IMG/VR virus record: IMGVR_UViG_3300021961_000427
Location: 1 to 29,904 of that record
DNA: 29,904 bases
DNA from: a virus
Direction: 5' to 3' (one strand)
A program made the position numbers and the translations under genes. The notes beneath the pieces were generated by a model that saw only the letters and a list, made by a program, of their open reading frames with translations, was not told the origin of the DNA and searched no databases. Positions 20,711-28,446 of the stretch are shown here, in pieces; position 1 is the stretch's first letter; every line of letters begins with the position of its first letter.

Positions 20711-21342
20711 CCGATGACCAGCCCTTGACCACCTTGGCGACGGTACGGGGAGATCATCATTTGAACGTCAGGGTCGAGACGGGTTGAGACTCGGATGGCT
20801 CCGAATGCTTCGCCGGCTGCGAAACCTTCTGGGGTTTGCGCGCGACGGTAGATCCTGGCGGCTTGGATCAAACAGGCTTGGGCGATCAGATCCGGCACAG
20901 CAGCCCATCCCCATTTGGCGGTCACTTGGATTCGAGGGCGACGACCGGTGATCGGAAAGAGCTTGGGCTGGGTGGCGATGATGACGTTGTAAGGCTGACC
21001 CGAGACTCCACCGACGACTCCGTTGTACGGCTCGAGGATGTATTCGGTGGTCGTCCAGGTTTGGTCGTAGGTGCCGTTGTCGCCGGTGTCGGTTGCGATG
21101 ATGAGGCCGGTGGTGGTGGAGAAGTCGTCGACGGTGCAGCGGATGGCAGTGTCGGCGTAGTAGGACCGGGCCGAGGTAGAGGCGTCGAGGTAGAAGCGTC
21201 GGTTGCAGAAGGTGTCGATGGTGCGTGAAGCAGCCTCGATGGCGGCTTCCATCTGCGCGTCCTCAGCGGTGCCATAGTTGGCGGAGGGGAACAGGTAGGC
21301 TTTGAAGTCGTTGAGGGTTGTGTAGCCGTTCGTGATGGTCAT
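20707..21342 (-). CDS. head-tail connector protein (gp6-like)
   Basis: A 211-aa protein; the ATG at 21342 is preferred because it overlaps the glycosyltransferase stop as ATGA (an ATG five codons upstream exists). TTLNDFKAYLFPSANYGTAE, AAIEAASRTIDTFCNRRF and the late LIAQACLIQAARIYRRAQTPEG are hallmarks of gp6-type connectors, which form a ring under the portal. It is displaced from the capsid gene by five sugar-enzyme genes. Confidence 0.82.
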   Translation of the reverse strand: MTITNGYTTLNDFKAYLFPSANYGTAEDAQMEAAIEAASRTIDTFCNRRFYLDASTSARSYYADTAIRCTVDDFSTTTGLIIATDTGDNGTYDQTWTTTEYILEPYNGVVGGVSGQPYNVIIATQPKLFPITGRRPRIQVTAKWGWAAVPDLIAQACLIQAARIYRRAQTPEGFAAGEAFGAIRVSTRLDPDVQMMISPYRRQGGQGLVIG

Positions 21343-22019
21343 GGCGTTTGGCTCCATTTGCGGCGAAGACGAGTCACGTTTTCGGCTACTGCTGACCAGC
21401 GTTCCTCACCGGACTGAGATTCAAGGTGCGTGACAGTGACTCTGGGATCATAGACGTTCCGGTATCCGTCACGCACCAACGCCAACGACAGATCGACGTC
21501 CTCATAGCCGTTCCAATAGTCCACATCGAAACCACCGACCTCCCAGAATGTGGTCCGGCGGATCGCGAGGCACGCTCCGGAGACGGCTGCGACCTGACTT
21601 GGCTGGTCGGTCCAGTTGATCCGAATGTTCCATGCCTCGAGGCCTGGTTCACGTTCTAGATCGACGGCTACTCCGGCGCATTGGATTTCGCAGTCCGGGT
21701 AGATCAGTTTCGGACCGACAGCACCGACCTCAGGGTCGTCGAGATGGTCGACCAGCGAAGTCCAGTTGGGGTGAACGATGGTGTCGTTGTTGAGGAAGAT
21801 CAGATGGTCGGAGGTGGCGTGGGCTGCGCCTTGGTTGCAGGCGCGCGCGAAACCGACGTTGCGAGGGTTGGCGATGGTGGCGAGACGTTCGGTTCCGTCG
21901 GTTGAGCCGTTGTCGACGATGATGATCTGATCGACCGGATCGTGTCGGAGGATCGAGGCGAGACAGTTCTGGGTCAGCTCGAGCCGATTGAAGGTGGGGA
22001 TGATGATCGAGACGCTCAT
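21339..22019 (-). CDS. GT2-type glycosyltransferase (rhamnosyltransferase-like)
   Basis: A 226-aa protein from the ATG at 22019 (ATGA overlap). SVSIIIPTFNRLELTQNCL (2-20), VDNGSTDGT (35-43), NVGFARACNQGA (54-65) and FLNND (75-79) form a GT-A fold with the Asn-Asn-Asp metal site; VSGACLAIRRTTFWEVGGFD and YEDVDLSLAL carry the acceptor side. It resembles WcaE/rhamnosyltransferase-like GT2 enzymes. Sugar donor and acceptor cannot be read. It is part of the cassette between capsid and connector genes. Confidence 0.88.
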   Translation of the reverse strand: MSVSIIIPTFNRLELTQNCLASILRHDPVDQIIIVDNGSTDGTERLATIANPRNVGFARACNQGAAHATSDHLIFLNNDTIVHPNWTSLVDHLDDPEVGAVGPKLIYPDCEIQCAGVAVDLEREPGLEAWNIRINWTDQPSQVAAVSGACLAIRRTTFWEVGGFDVDYWNGYEDVDLSLALVRDGYRNVYDPRVTVTHLESQSGEERWSAVAENVTRLRRKWSQTP

Positions 22020-22759
22020 CGGATCGAATCTTTCAAGAGTCCGGATTCTTCGCAGAGTTTCCGCCACATCGCCCACAGCATCGCGTCGTCGAGTTTGCCT
22101 GCCTGTCGCCAGTGCGCCCCATAGGTGGGGTGGAGGTTGGTGGCGTTGAAGGCTGCGGCACCGTTGCGGACTTTGGTGACGAGCTGCTCGAAGGAGCGGT
22201 ATTGGAAGTGACGGTAGTTGAGTCCGGTGGCTGGGGTGCCTGGATGGTTGAAGATGAAGTGGTTGCCGAAGTCGATCCAGGCGTCGGGGTGATACCGGAA
22301 TACGGCTTTGCCCATTTTCTGTGGCGACTGCCGGCGATGCTGAATCCGTCGAAACGGGTCGGTTTCGACGGGGTCGTCGTCGTCGGTGGCGATGTGATCC
22401 CAACCGACAGCGGTGTAAACATCCGCTGGGGCTTGCTGGAAGAACTCGGCGAGGGTGCCTTCGGTCCAGTACCAATACTCATCGGCGTCGAATGGCATGA
22501 TCCATTCGGCTCCGAACAGGCTGTGCGCCTGATGAGCCAGGGTGGTCATCTTCTGGTCTTGGTAGTAGCCGACCTCGGTGTCCTCGATGACGGTGACCTG
22601 TCCGGTGTCTTTGAAGGTTTGGAGGATGAAGCCGGTGTCGTCGATGCTCATGTTGTCGGCGACGAGGATGTGGTCGATGCCTTGGTTGAGGAGATGGGTG
22701 ATGGTGTGGCCGATGATGTCGGCTTCGTCTCGGACCATCGTGATCGCTGCGACTGTCAT
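22016..22759 (-). CDS. glycosyltransferase family 2-like protein
   Basis: A 247-aa protein from the ATG at 22759, with AGGAG upstream and an ATGA overlap. AITMVRDEADIIGHTITHLL (5-24), ILVADNMSIDDTG and MPFDADEYW (with Asp91-Ala-Asp93) are the pattern of the glyco_tranf_2_4 branch of GT2. KMGKAVFRYHPDAWIDFGNH follows as the acceptor region. It is likely to act with the neighbouring enzymes; no transmembrane segment is seen, so it is cytoplasmic. Confidence 0.83.
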   Translation of the reverse strand: MTVAAITMVRDEADIIGHTITHLLNQGIDHILVADNMSIDDTGFILQTFKDTGQVTVIEDTEVGYYQDQKMTTLAHQAHSLFGAEWIMPFDADEYWYWTEGTLAEFFQQAPADVYTAVGWDHIATDDDDPVETDPFRRIQHRRQSPQKMGKAVFRYHPDAWIDFGNHFIFNHPGTPATGLNYRHFQYRSFEQLVTKVRNGAAAFNATNLHPTYGAHWRQAGKLDDAMLWAMWRKLCEESGLLKDSIR

Positions 22760-23337
22760 CGGATTCTCCTTGCCGGCACCCCAACCCATGTGGAGTTCGG
22801 TGGCAGCTCTTGACGGGGTAGGACGACAGCACCGGCTCCGATGGTGACTCGAGGGCCGAGGGTGGCGAGGTTGGAGATGACGGCTCCGGCTCCGATCTGA
22901 CAGCCGGCTCCGATGGTGACGTCTCCACAGATCGTGGCTCCTGGCCCGATGGTCACGAAATCACCGATCTGTGCGCGTGTGATGAATACGTTGCCGTTGA
23001 CGTGGCTGTGTCGCCCTAGACGGGTCTTGGGGCCGATGGTGGTATGTGCGCCTATGACGACCCCTGGGAGGGCTTGTAGGGTCAAATGAACGGCCGCTGA
23101 GGGATGGATGGCTGTAGCCGCCCCATCGGGACGATCTAGGCGTTCTCGAACTCTTGAATCGTTGTGTCCGATCAGATACCGATCGAAGTGTTCGACGTCG
23201 ATGCAGGGACCGAGAATGTCAGGACCGTCGACATGGTCGTCGAGGAAGCCGGCGAAGGTTTGACCGGACGATTTCACGATGGCGGCGATGTCCTGCCCAT
23301 GACCGCCAGCACACAACACCACCACCCACGGATTCAC
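22756..23337 (-). CDS. hexapeptide-repeat sugar O/N-acyltransferase (NeuD/PglD-like)
   Basis: A 193-aa protein from the GTG at 23337 in a GTGA overlap; the frame is open further upstream, but only inside the previous gene. It begins with a Rossmann-like WVVVLCAGGHGQDI (4-17). From about 75 come left-handed beta-helix hexapeptide repeats (VVIGAHTTIG, FVTIGPGATI, VTIGAGCQIGAG) and a WVGVPARRIR end. The family transfers acyl groups to amino- or hydroxyl-sugars. In relatives a catalytic His precedes the IGD turn (HExxIGD); here that stretch is FITRAQIGD, with Thr120 in its place. It may modify a sugar used by the adjacent glycosyltransferases. Confidence 0.83.
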   Translation of the reverse strand: MNPWVVVLCAGGHGQDIAAIVKSSGQTFAGFLDDHVDGPDILGPCIDVEHFDRYLIGHNDSRVRERLDRPDGAATAIHPSAAVHLTLQALPGVVIGAHTTIGPKTRLGRHSHVNGNVFITRAQIGDFVTIGPGATICGDVTIGAGCQIGAGAVISNLATLGPRVTIGAGAVVLPRQELPPNSTWVGVPARRIR

Positions 23338-23957
23338 AGTTTGTACCCTCGCGACCGGCGAACCCCAATGTGCCAGCACCGTGGCTCATCATCCAAGCCA
23401 CCCAGATAGCCGAACTGCCAGCCGTCAGCCAACAGACGCGCAGTCAGCTCAGACTCCAGCCCTGCCTCATACCTGGTCACAGCTCTCGGATACAGACATG
23501 GGTTGAAGGTGAACAGGTGCCGCTGTCGAAGCCAGCCTGGCAGAACCTGGAAGCGGTTTCGATTGAGGTTGTAGATGCTGCCGGCCTGCTGCTCCTCCGG
23601 CGACCACGGCTGACGATGCAAAGCGATCTGAGCCAACGATGGGTCGGCTTGCAGGTATTCGATCATCCACGGAATGTCGACCGGCTCGGGAAAGGTGAAG
23701 TCGTCCTCGAGATGGAACACGAAGTCGATGTCGTCGTTGAGATGATCCCAGCCTGTTTGGATCGCACCGGCCAACCCTTTTCGAGGCTGGTTGCGAACCA
23801 CATCGAACCCATCCGGACAGAAGCCGACCGGATCGCCGGAATCATCGACCAGGAGACGCTGCGCGAACGGATAGTCGAGACACTCGGCCGCTGACTGGAG
23901 GGTGCGTTGCAGGTAGTCCCAGCGGCCGTCAGTGATGACCAGCAGAGCGACGTTCAC
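23334..23957 (-). CDS. small GT-A glycosyltransferase
   Basis: A 207-aa protein from the GTG at 23957 (GTGA overlap). ALLVITDGRWDYLQRTLQSA, LLVDDSGD (35-42) and FHLEDDFTF (81-89, with the DD of the metal site) identify a GT-A fold, GT2-like. The C-terminal part (FNPCLYPRAVTRYE, FGYLGG) is short. It is more compact than most GT2 enzymes but shows no frameshift. Substrate unknown. Confidence 0.8.
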   Translation of the reverse strand: MNVALLVITDGRWDYLQRTLQSAAECLDYPFAQRLLVDDSGDPVGFCPDGFDVVRNQPRKGLAGAIQTGWDHLNDDIDFVFHLEDDFTFPEPVDIPWMIEYLQADPSLAQIALHRQPWSPEEQQAGSIYNLNRNRFQVLPGWLRQRHLFTFNPCLYPRAVTRYEAGLESELTARLLADGWQFGYLGGLDDEPRCWHIGVRRSRGYKL

Positions 23958-25378
23958 ACTGTCACCCCATAGCGGCCCCAGCGGCGAAGGAACGCTGCCT
24001 TGTCGTTGGCGAGTTGGGCTTGCATCTTCGGATCAGTCCAGTCGCCGGTTTGGGAGCCGCCTTCGATGTGGGTGACCTCGACCTCGAGGGCCATGCCATA
24101 CCAGGCTCCGGCCATGTCCATCGACAAGGTCATGTCGGTGTCTCCGTACCACCACATGCAGTCCTCTGGGAATCGCCAGCCCTGCTGGAACCACTCGGAT
24201 TTCACCATGAACGCGAAGCCGGCCAAGCCGCCGGTGCCGTCGTAGCGGTCGGCACAGATGCCGTGGAGCTGCATGATCGGTTCGTCGGCTTCTCGACCGT
24301 CATAGTTCGGACAGATCGCCACCATCGAATGATCCGACCTCAACCCTTCCGACAGCTGCGACACGAACCGATCGCCGATAACGATGTCGTTGTTGAGGAA
24401 CAGGATGTTGGATTTGTGGTGGCGGCTCAAAGCCCAGTTCACTCCGGCATTCCACATTTCATGAATGCCCATTCCGGAGCAGTCCATGACCTTCGCGAAG
24501 GTTTGCGATCCCAGCCACTTCACCGTCTCAGGGTTCGAACCGTTATCGAGGACGAGGATGCCGTCGTGTTCGCCTTGGTCGTGGAGCTGCCGGAGGAGTG
24601 CTTTGGTCATCTTGAGGTTGTCTTTGACCGGCACCAGAACGAAGTTCTTGGTGGGGATCAGTTCGGGCGGCACCTGAGGCCAGAAGTCTTGGGTGGTGAG
24701 GGTGCGTTTCTTGATGTGGCCGACCTCGATTGTGGTGTCCACATAGCAGGGGAACCCGACGGCTTGGGCGCGCAGACTGAACACATAGTCCTCGCCCATG
24801 ATGTCGTGGACCTCTTCGCCTGTCTCCTGGTCGGTGTAGTCCCATTGAACGTATTTGAACCAGGGCTGCGCGTCTCGACTGTTGGCGTCGAAGATGCGTT
24901 GAAGGACGGTTCGGTGGATGAGGACACAGCCGGAACCGATCGCGCCGACCTGCCAATGCTGTTCGGCTGGGATCGTCGCATACTCGCGTGGTGTCGGCGG
25001 ATCGAGGGATTCGAAGCCGATGCAGGCTGGGACGATGCGATGGTGGGGATTCCATTTCTCAGCCATGATGAGGGCGGAGAGGATGGGGCGTTCTTTCTCG
25101 TCAGCGGATTCGATCATCTGGTCGATGAGGTCGAATCGGAAACGCTGGTCGGTGTCGATGAACAGCAGCCAGTCGGCTTCACCCTCGAGGAAGGTGCGGC
25201 ACACACTGTTTCGCTGCTGTGGCAGGTTCGTTCCTGCTTGGGCGATCATCCAGCCGGCGTGATCGAGATAGCCGGCGGTTTTCTGATCCCATGATTTCAA
25301 CGCGAGAAGCGAGAAAACGAAGTCGGGTTCGAAGCCGCCATAGATGATGCCGATGGCGACCTTGAGTTGCTTTGCCAC
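23954..25378 (-). CDS. two-domain glycosyltransferase
   Basis: A 474-aa protein from the GTG at 25378, behind AGGAG. The first GT-A domain (about 5-225) has LPQQRNSVC and WLLFIDTDQRF with the Asp75-Thr-Asp77 motif. The second (about 245-474) has LVPVKDNLKMTKALLRQL, VLDNGSN, ILFLNNDIVIG (Asp331) and WWYGDTDMTL. Bifunctional enzymes of this kind can add two different sugars in turn. It is the first gene after the capsid hairpin and so the first of the sugar cassette. No membrane anchor is seen. Confidence 0.86.
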   Translation of the reverse strand: MAKQLKVAIGIIYGGFEPDFVFSLLALKSWDQKTAGYLDHAGWMIAQAGTNLPQQRNSVCRTFLEGEADWLLFIDTDQRFRFDLIDQMIESADEKERPILSALIMAEKWNPHHRIVPACIGFESLDPPTPREYATIPAEQHWQVGAIGSGCVLIHRTVLQRIFDANSRDAQPWFKYVQWDYTDQETGEEVHDIMGEDYVFSLRAQAVGFPCYVDTTIEVGHIKKRTLTTQDFWPQVPPELIPTKNFVLVPVKDNLKMTKALLRQLHDQGEHDGILVLDNGSNPETVKWLGSQTFAKVMDCSGMGIHEMWNAGVNWALSRHHKSNILFLNNDIVIGDRFVSQLSEGLRSDHSMVAICPNYDGREADEPIMQLHGICADRYDGTGGLAGFAFMVKSEWFQQGWRFPEDCMWWYGDTDMTLSMDMAGAWYGMALEVEVTHIEGGSQTGDWTDPKMQAQLANDKAAFLRRWGRYGVTV

Positions 25379-25388
25379 TGTGGCTCCT

Positions 25389-25422
25389 TGTCGGGATGTC
25401 GGGGTGTGTCGGGGTTGTCGGG
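25389..25422. repeat. four copies of tgtcggg before the sugar cassette
   Basis: The 7-mer tgtcggg starts at 25389, 25397, 25407 and 25416, spaced 8-10 bases. It fills the leader between the capsid hairpin and the ribosome binding site of the first glycosyltransferase. It could be a protein or RNA regulatory site, or simply slippage-made sequence. Confidence 0.45.
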
Positions 25423-25432
25423 GTAGGTGTGT

Positions 25433-25468
25433 ACCGGCCCTCCCACCCCCGACGATGGGAGGGCCGGT
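25433..25468 (-). terminator. hairpin after the major capsid gene
   Basis: The arms accggccctccca (25433-25445) and tgggagggccggt (25456-25468) form 13 perfect pairs around a 10-nt loop, 18 bases past the capsid stop. No T-run follows. It could partially terminate or stabilise the capsid transcript, giving high capsid and lower glycosyltransferase expression. Confidence 0.62.
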
Positions 25469-25486
25469 TCACTTCAGGTCAGACGA

Positions 25487-26893
25487 TCAGACCTTCAGCA
25501 CCTTGAAGGCGTTGGAGGTGATGACGTCTGCGCCGGTCCGCCAGAAGGCGAAGAAGCCGGCCTGACCGGTGGGACGCTGGTTGCTTCCCATGACCATCGG
25601 CTCGTACATGATCTCGACACCGATGCGGTCGACGATCTTGTAGCCGGTGCCGAAGTCGCCCAGGATGAGGACGAAGTCGTTGGAACCGGAGACGATGGTG
25701 GTGTCCATGGCCTCGTTCTGATAGGTGTTGTAACCGATCAGCTGGGCCGGGAGTCCGCCGCCGAAGTCCGACCAGAAGTTGGTGCGGGCGTCGGTCGTGT
25801 TGCGGAGGCTGTTGTACGTCGATTTCGCTGCGAGGAACGAAGCGTTGCGACGGAAACGTGCGCCGAGGGCGTTGTCCAGGGCGTACACGTCGGCGGCGAC
25901 GAGGTCCGCTGCGCCAGCTGCACCGGAGGTGCCGTTGACGACCGGGCCAGTGCCGGAAAGACGCGTGATCAATCCGTACGGCTGGCCGGAGCCGGTGCCG
26001 CTGATGTACGCGGTCTCCTCGAGACGATCCTTGGCGTCGGCGATGAGTTCGGCGACCTGGTTGAAACCAGAGTCGGCAAGGAACTCGTACGAACCGAACA
26101 GGAACGCCGCGGCCTTGTGAACCGTGATGGTCGGGCCGGAGAACGTCGGAGTCGCATCGGCGGCTTCGGTTCCCTCAGCGAGCCACTCAGCGGTCACGCC
26201 AGCGGAGGTGACGCCATCCCACTGATCGGTCGTGATGCTGGTGACCGAAGCGAGCTGACGGACAGCGTTCGCTGAGCCGTTGTTCGTGAGGACGATGGTC
26301 GGATCGAGGAACTGCGGCACCAGGACGCCACCGTTCGCCGCGGTCAGCGACATGGCGGTACGGGCCTCAGCCTTCGAGAGGATGCGAGGCATTCCAGCCT
26401 GCGGGTTCTCGATGTACTCCTCGAACGCACGCACATACTCGGGCGAGGAGGTGCGGACGATGTGACGCGCGACGATGTCGGCGTCTCCGCTACGACGCTC
26501 AAGAAGACGCGTTGCGTTCTCGCGAGCCTCGTCCTCGACGTACGAGGGAAGGTGCTTTTCGATGACGTCGAGCGCACGGCCACGAAGCTCCGAGCCACCT
26601 TCGGTGGCAAGGGTGCTGTGGTCGAATGCGTCGCGTGCGGTGTGGGTGTTGACGTTGATCGGTGCCACGGCTCCGTCTCCTGTTTCCTTGGCGACTGGCG
26701 CGAACTCGGCGACGCGTGCCTTCCGCTCCTCGAGGGCCGTCAGTTCGGCCTCGGAGGTGCGGACGAACTCGACGCCTGCATCCCATGCAGTCTGTTCATC
26801 TGGGTCGAACGAACGCTCTTCAGCGTCCGAGTGCATTTCACGAAGAACGGCCTTGACGTACTCGACCTCTTCGCGAAGGATCTGCTCGTCCAT
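25487..26893 (-). CDS. major capsid protein, HK97 fold
   Basis: A 468-aa protein from the ATG at 26893, overlapping the protease stop as TAATG and behind GGAG. The first 160 residues are charged and helical (EEVEYVKAVLREMHSDAEER, LTALEERKARVAEF), fitting a delta/scaffold domain removed during maturation. From about 170 the HK97 fold follows (GGVLVPQFLDPTIV, TAEWLAEGTEAADATPTFSG, ITVHKAAAFLFGSYEFLADS, GQPYGLI). It forms the icosahedral shell and is one likely substrate of the following sugar enzymes. Confidence 0.95.
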   Translation of the reverse strand: MDEQILREEVEYVKAVLREMHSDAEERSFDPDEQTAWDAGVEFVRTSEAELTALEERKARVAEFAPVAKETGDGAVAPINVNTHTARDAFDHSTLATEGGSELRGRALDVIEKHLPSYVEDEARENATRLLERRSGDADIVARHIVRTSSPEYVRAFEEYIENPQAGMPRILSKAEARTAMSLTAANGGVLVPQFLDPTIVLTNNGSANAVRQLASVTSITTDQWDGVTSAGVTAEWLAEGTEAADATPTFSGPTITVHKAAAFLFGSYEFLADSGFNQVAELIADAKDRLEETAYISGTGSGQPYGLITRLSGTGPVVNGTSGAAGAADLVAADVYALDNALGARFRRNASFLAAKSTYNSLRNTTDARTNFWSDFGGGLPAQLIGYNTYQNEAMDTTIVSGSNDFVLILGDFGTGYKIVDRIGVEIMYEPMVMGSNQRPTGQAGFFAFWRTGADVITSNAFKVLKV

Positions 26894-28446
26894 TAGAGGA
26901 CTCCTTCGATTGTGCGCAGCTGGGCTGCGCGTTGGTTGGGGGTGAGGCAGGAGTGCGTGTGCGAGTCCTGGCCGGAATCGGCGAGCCTCTCCGAAGTGTC
27001 AGTGCTGACGGGTTCGGGTTGGGTGCCGAGAACGAGTGCCCTGGCGATCGCATGACGATCGTCTTGGGGCAGTGAGAACAATGGTGACAGATCCGCTGAG
27101 CGCACGCCAACACTCGTCTCCGCATACGCTGGGAAGACGACGGGGCCGAGTTCGAGGAGTTTGACCTCTTCGAGGGTGCGGACCGGAATGTTGCCGGACT
27201 CGTCGACGCTGTCGCGAACGACCTGGAAGCGGAACGACATGCCGTCGATGGAGCCTGATGCGATCGCATCACGCACCGGCTGGATCAGCCAGTTGTCCGC
27301 CAGCCGTGCCTCGACGTACAAGCCGTGTTCGTCTTCACGGAGTTTGGTGATCTGACCGAGCGGCATGGAACCGAGGAGGGGATGACGGCCGTGTTCGAAT
27401 TGCAGCACCGGCATCTTCGCGTTGATCGACCGCTTGAAAGCACCGGGACGGATGCGCTCTTCGAAGCGGCCTTCCCAGTTGTCGATCATCGTGGATCGGT
27501 TGAACACTGCCGCGTAGCCGGAGAGGGTGAGGCCATCGCCGGTTTCTTCTGCCGCACGAACCTCGAATGGGACGTCACGGTACAGATCGGAGCGTGTTTC
27601 GGTGGATCGTGCCGATTCCATTTCCATCATGGGTTCTTCCTCGACGATTGGTTCTGTCGGGGCTTCGATGGTGAGTAGTGATTCCGGAATGACCCAGAAC
27701 TTGCAGATGCCGTTCGGGTCGATGTCGCCGGATACTACTTCACAAGCGCGCGGTCCTTCATAGAACGCACAGTTGGAACACACCATGCCCTCACCGGCGA
27801 AAGGATTGTCGTCGGCTCCGACATAGTGTGCGCCCTGTGCGCCGATGCCTTGATCGAATGGGCCGAAGATGTCGACGGTGTCCTCGAGCATCTCGTAAAG
27901 ATGGTTCTGGAGTGGTGTGACGGGGTAGATGCCGTCGATTCCACGTTCTGCTGTGTCTGACATGACGGACCTTTCATCGTTTCCGGCCAGAATCTCGTTT
28001 GCCCAGCTGCGCCCAGCGTCTCCACCCCACAAAGCCCACGCAATTCGGCCGTTCGAAGGGTATCCGTCCTCTCCTGGCGACCATCCTTGACCTTTTTTGT
28101 CGATTTCGTGGCGATCGAAATACGCTTTGACACGTTTCACCGTCGCGAGAGGCAGATTTCGGCCGTTTACGATGTCGCGTGCGCGTGCGATACCGATCGA
28201 GGTGCCTCCTCGACCGTATTCGCGTCGCCAATCCAGCCCACGCTGGGCTTCTTCCTTCATTCCGGCGGTCGGTTCGTAGCTTTCAGCCGCGCGACCTTCG
28301 TCACCGAACTCGGCGATGTTCAAAGCGGTCAACTGATCGTCCGCTTCGGCCTTCGTTTCATGGCATCCCATGATTTCGTCGGTGCCGGTCTTGACGACCG
28401 CCCAACCTGAGCAGCCCTCGACACCTTGGAGGACGTCATACGGCAT
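26893..28446 (-). CDS. multidomain prohead protease (HK97 S78 type)
   Basis: A 517-aa protein; the ATG at 28446 overlaps the portal end by 11 bases. Four modules appear: 1-47 (YDVLQGVEGCSGWAVVKTG), 65-152 (GLDWRREYGRGGTSIGIARA, KAYFDRHEIDKK, GRIAWALWGGDAGRSWA), 220-252 with four cysteines (Cys223, Cys226, Cys235, Cys248), and the protease at 300-410. Catalytic His352 (FEHG) and Ser404 (DGMSFRF) are present. The protease cleaves the capsid delta domain and scaffold. The Cys-rich module could hold zinc or an iron-sulfur cluster. An internal ATG at 27961-27963 (codon 162) has GAAAGG six bases upstream, so a shorter form may also be made. Confidence 0.9.
   Translation of the reverse strand: MPYDVLQGVEGCSGWAVVKTGTDEIMGCHETKAEADDQLTALNIAEFGDEGRAAESYEPTAGMKEEAQRGLDWRREYGRGGTSIGIARARDIVNGRNLPLATVKRVKAYFDRHEIDKKGQGWSPGEDGYPSNGRIAWALWGGDAGRSWANEILAGNDERSVMSDTAERGIDGIYPVTPLQNHLYEMLEDTVDIFGPFDQGIGAQGAHYVGADDNPFAGEGMVCSNCAFYEGPRACEVVSGDIDPNGICKFWVIPESLLTIEAPTEPIVEEEPMMEMESARSTETRSDLYRDVPFEVRAAEETGDGLTLSGYAAVFNRSTMIDNWEGRFEERIRPGAFKRSINAKMPVLQFEHGRHPLLGSMPLGQITKLREDEHGLYVEARLADNWLIQPVRDAIASGSIDGMSFRFQVVRDSVDESGNIPVRTLEEVKLLELGPVVFPAYAETSVGVRSADLSPLFSLPQDDRHAIARALVLGTQPEPVSTDTSERLADSGQDSHTHSCLTPNQRAAQLRTIEGVL
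27961..27975 (-). promoter_or_regulatory. internal ribosome binding site within the protease gene
   Basis: GAAAGG (27975-27970) stands six bases before an in-frame ATG (27963-27961) at codon 162 of the protease gene. Starting here would drop the first two modules and give a 356-aa protein with the four-cysteine and protease modules. Spacing and sequence are as good as for most real starts in the window. Confidence 0.4.

Noticed and set aside
20702-22475. Extended start of the glycosyltransferase at 21339-22019 up to 22475
   Set aside because: The extra N-terminus is Arg/Pro/His-rich and overlaps the neighbouring enzyme; the GT2 fold begins at the ATG at 22019, coupled by ATGA.
24014-25294. 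Long open frame on the plus strand (426 codons) opposite the two-domain glycosyltransferase
   Set aside because: High-GC antisense shadow; the minus-strand frame has clear GT motifs and the plus frame has no ribosome binding site or family pattern.
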